A DNA stretch of 5,766 nucleotides from an uncultured Actinomycetes bacterium (GTDB lineage Bacteria > Actinomycetota > Thermoleophilia > Solirubrobacterales > Solirubrobacteraceae), in the NCBI GenBank assembly GCA_937888775.1, contig CALAQT010000109.1, positions 1 through 5,766 on the forward strand. Direction: 5' to 3'. Made by a program: the position numbers and the translations under genes. Numbering within the stretch: the stretch's first letter is position 1; each line of letters opens with the position of its first letter. Shown one piece after another: positions 1 through 5,766 of the stretch. The notes beneath the pieces were generated by a model. That model searched no databases. It worked only from the letters and a program-made list of their open reading frames with translations, and was not told where the DNA came from.

Positions 1-33
1 CCCACCCGCGCCCTCGTCGACTACACCGCATAA
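1..33 (+). CDS. Possible C-terminal tail of an upstream gene (partial)
   Basis: The first reading frame runs from the window edge to a TAA stop and reads PTRALVDYTA. Nine of its ten sense codons end in C, as expected for coding DNA in a high-GC genome. Only ten residues are visible, so no family can be named, and a chance reading cannot be excluded. If real, this gene ends only 18 bp from the end of the esterase fragment on the opposite strand, so the two would be convergent. Confidence 0.25.
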   Translation, partial: PTRALVDYTA

Positions 34-51
34 CCCCGTGGCACTACTCAT

Positions 52-225
52 CTAGTTGCCGAACGCGCCGTGCAGCAGGTAGAGCACCGGGTAGCGGATC
101 GGACCCGAGCTGTCGTAATGGCGCGGCAGCAGTACGTTGACATGCTGGAGGTCGGCCATTGCCCGCGGACGCAATGTGAGGAGCTGAGCGCTCAGGAGTC
201 GGCACGCCACCGTCGTGAAGGCCAT
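52..225 (-). pseudogene. N-terminal fragment of an alpha/beta-hydrolase esterase
   Basis: The frame opens at an ATG (223-225) and gives 57 residues. It ends in a beta-strand block of the type VNVLLPRHYD, then YPVLYLLHGAFGN, then TAG. This matches the start of the putative-esterase family (esterase D / antigen 85-like), where the HG motif before the first loop helps build the oxyanion hole. Intact members run well over 200 residues and carry the catalytic Ser, Asp and His after this point, all absent here. The 51 bases downstream (52 back to 1 on this strand) do not resume the family in any frame, so this is a true truncation and not one frameshift. The open frame extends upstream as far as 486 without a stop, but that part looks non-coding. 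The fragment is probably a rearrangement remnant without enzyme activity. The family call is moderately sure; the start is a guess. Confidence 0.5.
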
Positions 226-253
226 GACGATCGTGCATTCGATCCTGTCGTTC

Positions 254-287
254 GCGGAGCTCGAACCGACGACCCCTTCCTTACCAT
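254..287 (-). other. tRNA-Thr-like 3'-half remnant (possible att scar)
   Basis: On the - strand this stretch reads TGGTAAG, then GGAAGGGGTC, then GTCGGTTCGAGC. That resembles a tRNA from an anticodon loop with GGT (threonine) through the T-loop consensus TTCRANY. The 5' half is missing: the bases before the loop cannot pair as an anticodon stem. The T-stem has one mismatch and two wobbles, and no CCA or matching acceptor stem follows. It is therefore not a functional tRNA. Integrases commonly recombine inside the 3' half of tRNA genes and leave such pieces as attachment-site scars, which is my tentative reading. Chance similarity is possible. Confidence 0.3.
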
Positions 288-463
288 TTGGGCGCGTCTG
301 CGGGCGGCTGTGGGAGTCTGGATCTACGCAGCATTTGAGCGTGATCGGCCGGATGTTTGCGGCCGCCGTGGGCCAGATCCGGGCGGCTGCGGCTTCCATA
401 AGGCTTCCACGTACGCCGGGCCGGTGACCGAGGTGAGCAGTCGGGGCCTCGGGCCTCGTTCGG

Positions 464-497
464 CCTAAGGGCTCGCTGGTCATCAACTGTGGGTTTG
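464..497 (+). repeat. Left terminal inverted repeat of the IS
   Basis: Pairs with 1792-1825 in inverted orientation, 29 of 34 positions identical. The outermost 13 bases match perfectly, as does an inner block AACTGTGGGT. The bases outside (TTCGG) do not match the other flank, which sets the outer limit. It lies 48 bp upstream of the transposase start. Confidence 0.85.
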
Positions 498-545
498 CGG
501 TGCGTTATGTGAAGGGCTCTTGGCGGTGGTGTTGAATGATGTTGC

Positions 546-1790
546 GTGCCGGAGTCGGAGAGATTGTCGGAGGTGCTCGATCGTGTGGCGGTTGCGAAGA
601 TCGCTGAACGCTGGCGGTTGTTTGGCCCGGAGTGTGATGAGCGCCGCCGGCGGTTGTGGGCGGCGAGTGAGGCCAAGACGCATGGGCCGGGTGGGGTTGG
701 GCTGCTGGCTTGTGTGACGGGGCTGGCTGAGGAGACGGTCCGTCGGGGGCTCGGTGAGCTTGAGGGCGGCGGGCGTCTGGAGCGTGGGCAGGTGAGGCGT
801 GGGGGTGGAGGGCGCCGGCCGGTGGTTGAGGTCGATCCTTCGGTGGTCAGGGATCTGGATCGGTTGATCGATCCGGCTACGCGTGGGGACCCGGAGTCGC
901 CGCTGCGGTGGACGTCTAAGAGCTTGGCCCGGCTGCGCGAGGCGCTGGTGGGGATGGGGCATGAGATCTCCGAGCGGACGCTCGGGAAGCTGCTCAAAGC
1001 CCAGGGGTTTCGGTTTCAGGCCAACCAGAAGACCCGTGAGGGATCCCAGCATCCCGACCGCGACGCACAGTTTGTGCACATCAACGAGACGGTCAAGGCG
1101 GCGCTTGCCGCAGGCCAGCCGACGATTTCTATCGATTGCAAGAAGAAGGAACTGGTCGGCGATTACAAGGCTGTCGGGCGCGAATGGGAGCCGACCGGCA
1201 AGCCGGTCGAGGTCCAGGGGCACGACTTCCCCGACCCCGAGGTCCCCAAGGCCGTCCCCTACGGCATCTATGACATCGCCAACAACGAGGGCTACGTGTC
1301 GGTCGGTCGCTCGGCGGAAACCGCGCAGTTCTCCGTCGCGAGCATCCAAGCGTGGTGGGAGCACCTCGGCCGCCAGCGCTTCCCGAAGGCCGAGACGCTG
1401 ACGATCACCGCCGACTGCGGCGGCGGCAACAGCCCACGCGTGCACCTATGGAAGGTCGAGCTGCAGAAGCTGGCCGACGAGACCGGCCTGGAGATCCAGG
1501 CCTGTCATTTCCCACCAGGAACATCGAAATGGAACAAAATCGAGCACCGGCTGTTCTCGTTCATCAGCCTCAACTGGCGCGGGCGGCCGCTGACCAGCTA
1601 CCAGGTCATCATCGATCTCATCAGCCAGACCGCCACCAGCACCGGGCTGAAGGTCTACGCCCGCCTGGACCCGACCGTCTACACCAAAGTCAAGGTCACC
1701 AAAGACCAGATCGCCGCGGTCAACATCACCGGCAACGACTGGCACCCAGAGTGGAACTACCGCATCACTCCCACCGACCACTCACCGTAA
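546..1790 (+). CDS. ISAzo13-family DDE transposase
   Basis: A 414-residue protein that catalyses cutting and joining of the IS ends. The N-terminus (about 49-75, GLLACVTGLAEETVRRGLGE) looks like a helix-turn-helix for binding the terminal repeats. A second helical segment at about 125-160 precedes the catalytic RNase H-like domain. Catalytic acidic residues are visible in the family's motifs: D197 in SIDCKKKE, D290 in ITADCGGGN and E333 in KWNKIEHR. The conserved HFPPGTSKWNKIEHR block and the C-terminal WNYRITP ending are typical of the ISAzo13 family (Pfam DDE_Tnp_ISAZ013). The start is GTG at 546: a TGA lies in frame at 537-539 and no start codon intervenes. No clear Shine-Dalgarno sequence precedes it, which is common in IS genes. 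The stop TAA falls one base before the right inverted repeat. Length is full for the family. Base composition changes along the gene: the first third is G-rich and the last half C-rich on this strand. Confidence 0.95.
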   Translation: MPESERLSEVLDRVAVAKIAERWRLFGPECDERRRRLWAASEAKTHGPGGVGLLACVTGLAEETVRRGLGELEGGGRLERGQVRRGGGGRRPVVEVDPSVVRDLDRLIDPATRGDPESPLRWTSKSLARLREALVGMGHEISERTLGKLLKAQGFRFQANQKTREGSQHPDRDAQFVHINETVKAALAAGQPTISIDCKKKELVGDYKAVGREWEPTGKPVEVQGHDFPDPEVPKAVPYGIYDIANNEGYVSVGRSAETAQFSVASIQAWWEHLGRQRFPKAETLTITADCGGGNSPRVHLWKVELQKLADETGLEIQACHFPPGTSKWNKIEHRLFSFISLNWRGRPLTSYQVIIDLISQTATSTGLKVYARLDPTVYTKVKVTKDQIAAVNITGNDWHPEWNYRITPTDHSP

Positions 1791-1791
1791 C

Positions 1792-1825
1792 CAGACCCAC
1801 AGTTATTGATCCGCGAGCCCTTAGG
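1792..1825 (-). repeat. Right terminal inverted repeat of the IS
   Basis: Read on the - strand it begins CCTAAGGGCTCGC, identical to the left end, and differs from the left repeat at only five inner positions. It begins two bases after the transposase stop codon, so the gene fills the element to its right end. Confidence 0.85.
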
Positions 1826-2001
1826 TATTGTGGGCATGAGTCACTATGCGCATTGTTAGGTGACTCTGGTTGAGAATTGGACGGGAAAGCCCATCGCTGC
1901 GGGCCGGGCGCCACCCGACGATCAGGAGGGCCCAGATTCGAGACCGGAGCCATGGCTCCAACCGCCGACCCCCGCAGCGAGGAGTTCTGCCCTAGGAAAT
2001 G
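1826..2001. other. Gene-free spacer between the IS and the groEL terminator
   Basis: I see no gene here. The stretch holds a 7-bp inverted repeat (GAGTCAC at 1838-1844, GTGACTC at 1860-1866) whose 15-base loop contains the palindrome ATGCGCAT, and a perfect 14-bp palindrome GGAGCCATGGCTCC at 1946-1959. TTAGGT occurs at 1821-1826, spanning the IS edge, and again at 1856-1861. An ATG at 1836 opens only a 7-codon frame. The short + strand frames that run on into groEL are its antisense shadow. Confidence 0.5.
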
Positions 2002-2040
2002 CCGAGGGCCCGCAGCGCGCTTGGCGCTCCGGGCCCTCGG
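2002..2040 (-). terminator. Hairpin terminator of the groES-groEL operon
   Basis: It starts 26 bp past the groEL stop. An 11-bp perfect GC-rich stem (CCGAGGGCCCG with CGGGCCCTCGG) continues, after one C-C mismatch, into a 5-bp inner stem (AGCGC with GCGCT) closed by a 5-base loop. On the - strand the hairpin is followed by CATTTCC, a short and weak T run, so it is a strong hairpin with a poor U-tract, as often seen in high-GC genomes. It may also shield the operon from transcription coming from the IS side. Confidence 0.75.
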
Positions 2041-2066
2041 GGCAAGACTGCGGCGTGAGCCGCTGC

Positions 2067-3710
<1,644 letters not shown>

Positions 3711-3713
<3 letters not shown>

Positions 3714-4004
3714 GGACTGGACCTTGGCGAGCACGTCGGACTCGCGCAGGACCAGCAGGTCCTCACCGTCGACCTTGATCTCGGTGCCGCCATATTTGCT
3801 GTAGAGGACCTCGTCGCCCTCGGAGACGTCGAGCGGGATGCGCTTACCGGTGTCCTCGCTGGTCTTGCCGTCGCCGACGGCCAGCACCTTGCCCTTCTGT
3901 GGCTTCTCCTTGGCAGTGTCGGGCAGGACGATGCCACCCGCGGTGGTCTCCTCCTCCTCGATCGCCCGCACGATCAGGCGATCGCCGAGGGGCTTGAGCT
4001 TCAT
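3711..4004 (-). CDS. groES: Co-chaperonin GroES (Hsp10)
   Basis: A 97-residue protein forming the seven-subunit lid that caps the GroEL cavity. The N-terminal strand KPLGDRLIV (4-12) and the mobile loop at about 16-34, containing the hydrophobic GroEL-binding tripeptide IVL at 25-27, are intact. Family blocks KGKVLAVG (37-44), a [17 protein letters not shown] segment (64-80) and [12 protein letters not shown] (82-93) follow. Length is standard. The frame is open 15 codons further upstream to another ATG, but the start at 4002-4004 is chosen because the family begins with [10 protein letters not shown] and because GGAGG lies 9 bases upstream; the longer form would also start inside the CIRCE operator. 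It is the first gene of the operon, 15 bp from groEL. Confidence 0.99.
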
Positions 4005-4013
4005 TGGATGCAG

Positions 4014-4018
4014 CCTCC
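4014..4018 (-). promoter_or_regulatory. groES ribosome-binding site
   Basis: GGAGG on the - strand, 9 bases before the ATG at 4004. It decides between the two possible groES starts, since nothing comparable precedes the upstream in-frame ATG inside the operator. Confidence 0.75.
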
Positions 4019-4042
4019 AGTCGGGGGCTCGAACTGTGGGAG

Positions 4043-4069
4043 TTGGCACTCTCAGTACGAGAGTGCCAA
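4043..4069. promoter_or_regulatory. CIRCE operator (HrcA-binding inverted repeat)
   Basis: A perfect inverted repeat with 9-bp arms, TTGGCACTC and GAGTGCCAA, separated by exactly 9 bases. This is the layout of the CIRCE element (consensus arms TTAGCACTC and GAGTGCTAA), with one symmetric A-to-G / T-to-C change that keeps the arms fully paired. It sits 38 bp upstream of the groES start and a few bases downstream of the predicted promoter, so HrcA bound here would block transcription until heat or misfolded protein withdraws HrcA. The hrcA gene is not in the window. Confidence 0.93.
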
Positions 4070-4079
4070 GCTCCTTTCG

Positions 4080-4107
4080 ACTATAGCGCGGCGGATGCGG
4101 CGGCTAA
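4080..4107 (-). promoter_or_regulatory. Predicted promoter of groES-groEL
   Basis: On the - strand a TATAGT (-10 like, at 4080-4085) is preceded after 16 bases by TTAGCC (-35 like, at 4102-4107). Transcription would start near 4073, putting CIRCE at the very start of the transcript, the usual arrangement for HrcA-controlled chaperonin operons. The -10 is good; the -35 is weak and may be a chance match. Confidence 0.5.
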
Positions 4108-4224
4108 GCGGGCCCGCGCGCATTCGAGCTTGGGTGAATGCGATCGTCCAGTTCGTCGAGTTCGCCAGTGCCTCTCGGAGGCTGCGGCCGCCGGCCCGGG
4201 AGCGTCCGCCGGTATGCCCGATGT

Positions 4225-4976
4225 CTAAGCGCTCTCGCGCAGCGCACGGAAGACGGCGTCGGCGACCGGCCCTGGCAGCCAGCCCGGTGCTCGGGCGCCC
4301 CCGAAGTGCTCGGCCACCCAGCGATCGGCGTCGGGGCTCGAAAGCTCGATCTCGCCGTAACGGTCGAGCAGCACGACGGCGGTGCGCGGCGGCGGGTTGG
4401 TGGCGAGCGGGGGACGACCCGCTCGCGCGCCTCGGCATCTCGCAGCGCGCCCTCGAGGGCGGGGCGCACGAGATCGAGCACGTCGCGGTCGCGCTCGGAG
4501 AACTCACGCTCAGTGCGACCGACCCCGCGACGACGATCTCACGACGCTCGGTGCGAACGACGATCGTGATGCAGTACTCGACGCCGGGTGGGTGGAGCAG
4601 ATCGGCGTAAAGCTCGTTGTGATGCAGGCGGCGGGGCTCGACGGCGTCGGAGAGGCGCAGCGCCGGACGCCGCCGGGCGGCATGGGCGGACAGCAGGGGG
4701 TGACCCGCCGTGTTGCCCACGACTGCCTCGAACGCGCCGGGCGACTCGCCTCGTGGCGGACCGCGCCCGTCGCGAGCTCGACGCGGTCCCACGTCAGCAA
4801 TCGGCGGGAACCAGCTCGGCGAGCCCCGCCAGCGCCCGCCGACGCAACTCCGCCACCGCCCACGCCTCGACGAGCGCCCGGGCGAAACCCGTGCGCAGCA
4901 CCCATGTCGGCGTCGGCGAGCCAGGGCATCGCTCCACCACCACCGAAGATGCACCTCGCAGGCCCCCTTCCCGCAT
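4225..4976 (-). pseudogene. Frameshifted GAF/LuxR-type regulator-like gene
   Basis: Five consecutive segments in changing frames carry one protein. Order: ALVEAWAVAEL...LAELVPAD (frame ending at 4794); LTWDRVELATGAVRHEAS; PGAFEAVV...HPLLSAHAA...LRLSDAVEPRRLHHNELYAD with HPPGVEYCITIVV; EFSERDRDVLDLVRPALEG; and VVLLDRYGEIELSSPDADRW with WVAEHFGG, ending at TAG 4225. These blocks match the N-terminal sensory part of a LuxR-type regulator family abundant in Actinomycetota, whose usual landmarks are VPAD, LSD..., ELY...PLGVEYQ and FSERDR...LDLLRPHL. Each break fits one lost base, at a run near 4799-4800, 4739-4741, 4523-4526 and 4409-4413; adding four bases gives 756 nt, or 251 residues plus stop. 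No C-terminal LuxR helix-turn-helix follows in any frame before the groES promoter, so DNA binding would be absent even if repaired. The start (ATG 4976) is uncertain and the first 30 residues look atypical. It lies upstream of and parallel to groES but is not part of that operon. Family call fairly sure; real pseudogene versus sequencing error is open. Confidence 0.65.
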
Positions 4977-5303
4977 AGGCAGGCCTTCCTAGTCGCGCGA
5001 TCGCGTCAGGTACGCGGAGCGGGGATCGCTAACACCGACTGGCCTACTTTGCTCCGGATGCCGTCCGCTCGCCGAGCGTTCAGGCGCGGCGGCGCATCGG
5101 TTACCGACGAGAGCCGCTGCGTAGTGCGATCGCGATTTGAGTTCGCCTCGCGCATGCGCTGGCCAGCGCTGTGCACTCCGCGTCATGGCCTTCAGGCCTT
5201 GCGCCGGCAATCGGACCCGTGCGCGCGACCACGCGTAGGTGACGCACGGCTGCGAGGGCACGGCTCGGTGTCGCCCCCCGGGGTTGTGGCACCATGGCGA
5301 GGC
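4977..5303. other. Gene-free interval between two divergent genes
   Basis: I find no convincing gene on either strand. Open frames cross it because GC-rich DNA has few stops, but their translations are rich in Arg, Ala, Ser and Pro and show no motif. It contains a perfect 14-bp palindrome, GCGCTGGCCAGCGC (5156-5169), two copies of the octamer GCGATCGC (in 4990-5010 and near 5126), and CCCCGGGG just upstream of the next gene. As the flanking genes point away from each other it should hold their promoters, but I cannot name a -35/-10 pair. Confidence 0.45.
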
Positions 5304-5630
5304 ATGTTCAAGCACACGGCACTTGACCAGATCGCCGGTGTGGTCGCCACCCAAGCGCATCCATATCGCGGCGCTGTGAACGCACCGGCGCGGCATCTGA
5401 TGCGCTTGGGGAAGGTGTGCGCCTCGGGGCGAGAGACCGGGCCGACGATCAGCGCCGTGCTCGAGCGAGGCCCGCTGGCGGGCCGGCGCATCGACGTAGA
5501 CGTCCTGGAAGCCCGCCCGCCCAAGACGATCGACGTGCGGGCCGACGACGGGAGCACGTGTCGCTACTGCCTCGCGGGCTGGGTCCAGGCCGGTCCGTCC
5601 GCGATATACACGTTCTTGTACCGCGTATAG
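5304..5630 (+). CDS. Unrecognised 108-aa protein, possibly truncated
   Basis: I do not recognise the family. The frame from ATG 5304 gives 108 residues with a strongly G/C-biased third codon position, unlike the flanking sequence, which supports coding. The protein has no signal peptide or membrane segment. The middle reads VLERGPLAGRRIDVDVLEA followed by PKTIDVRADDGSTCRYCLAGW, which looks like short beta-strands around a CRYC pair of cysteines; with only one other cysteine (CASG, near residue 41) a zinc site is possible but unproven. It ends IYTFLYRV then TAG. The same frame continues PVRERYYSFVPGETASGND to a TGA at 5739-5741, so the TAG may be a nonsense mutation. The start is chosen because the protein-like sequence begins there; GGCGAGG just upstream is only a weak, closely spaced ribosome-binding site, and the frame is open further upstream without coding character. 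Confidence 0.6.
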   Translation: MFKHTALDQIAGVVATQAHPYRGAVNAPARHLMRLGKVCASGRETGPTISAVLERGPLAGRRIDVDVLEARPPKTIDVRADDGSTCRYCLAGWVQAGPSAIYTFLYRV

Positions 5631-5743
5631 CCGGTCCGCGAGCGTTACTACTCCTTCGTGCCGGGGGAGACGGCGAGCGGCAATGACCATCCCACTGCCG
5701 CTCTGAACGACTGTTGCCGCTCAGCGAAGTTGTGCATGTGAAA

Positions 5744-5764
5744 CGTAGTTGAACCCCGTAGTTG
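5744..5764 (+). repeat. Short direct repeat, 13-bp period, at the window edge
   Basis: CGTAGTTG occurs at 5744-5751 and again at 5757-5764, separated by AACCC. The second copy reaches the edge, so more copies may lie outside. Two copies of 8 bp could be chance. Confidence 0.3.
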
Positions 5765-5766
5765 TG

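Larger units (their letters stand above)
464..1825 (+). mobile_element. ISAzo13-family insertion sequence, apparently complete
   Basis: A 1362-bp element bounded by 34-bp imperfect inverted repeats and containing one full-length transposase gene. The outer 13 bases (CCTAAGGGCTCGC) are identical at both ends, and 29 of 34 positions match overall. Size and one-gene layout fit the family. The exact tip is uncertain: because both ends read CCTAAGG/CCTTAGG, the element could begin at AGGG with a flanking TA at each end. No longer target duplication is visible. The transposase frame is intact, so the copy may still be active. It sits between remnant DNA on the left and the groEL terminator on the right. 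Confidence 0.88.

Noticed and set aside
70..468. A 132-codon frame on the + strand in the left flank
   Set aside because: The esterase signal is on the opposite strand of the same DNA, and the + translation shows no family motif.
483..1445. A 320-codon frame on the - strand opposite the transposase
   Set aside because: It lies within the intact transposase gene and includes the left inverted repeat. Its composition is that of an antisense shadow.
1931..1960. TTCGAGA followed by GGAGCCA on the + strand, resembling a tRNA 3' end
   Set aside because: No T-stem can be formed around the loop and no acceptor or anticodon arms are found upstream. The GGAGCC belongs to a palindrome instead.
4005..4049. 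A 15-codon N-terminal extension of groES
   Set aside because: It would begin inside the CIRCE operator and lacks a ribosome-binding site, while the internal ATG has GGAGG 9 bases upstream and matches the family's N-terminus.
4989..5690. A 233-codon frame on the - strand at the right end
   Set aside because: It overlaps the 5304-5630 gene antisense, and its part outside that gene shows no coding character. The + strand reading has the better codon bias.

Overview
The window is a high-GC bacterial segment with one well-conserved locus (groES-groEL) set in accessory, partly decayed DNA. The chaperonin sequences, a CIRCE operator with GGCACTC/GAGTGCC arms and the family of the broken GAF/LuxR-type regulator suggest an actinobacterium, perhaps Thermoleophilia (Solirubrobacterales). 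That placement is an inference from sequence flavour, not from any search.

Layout, left to right. Bases 1-463 are a mosaic of remnants: a possible C-terminal tail of a + strand gene, the N-terminal fragment of an esterase on the - strand that stops right after its HGAFGN motif, and a piece resembling the 3' half of a tRNA-Thr. Bases 464-1825 are an apparently complete insertion sequence of the ISAzo13 family, with 34-bp terminal inverted repeats (29/34 matching) and one intact 414-aa DDE transposase. Bases 1826-2001 hold no gene, only two short inverted repeats.

Bases 2002-4107 are the groES-groEL heat-shock operon on the - strand. It has a plausible sigma-70-type promoter, a perfect-arm CIRCE operator between promoter and start codon, groES, a 15-bp gap in which the groES stop overlaps the groEL ribosome-binding site, groEL, and a two-stage hairpin terminator. 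HrcA would repress the operon at CIRCE, and the two products form the GroEL/GroES folding machine.

Upstream of that operon, bases 4225-4976 on the - strand hold a GAF/LuxR-type regulator-like gene spread over three frames. Four one-base losses, each assignable to a homopolymer run, explain all the breaks; restoring them gives one frame of about 251 residues that has no C-terminal DNA-binding domain. Bases 4977-5303 hold no gene I can support. Bases 5304-5630 (+) encode an unrecognised 108-aa protein with good high-GC codon bias, and its reading frame continues in protein-like fashion past the TAG stop. A short 13-bp-period repeat touches the right edge.

I see no CRISPR array, toxin-antitoxin pair, defence system or other clearly new multi-gene system. 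The most interesting points are the homopolymer-linked decay (or sequencing error) of the regulator, the remnant mosaic to the left of the IS, and the unrecognised protein at the right.
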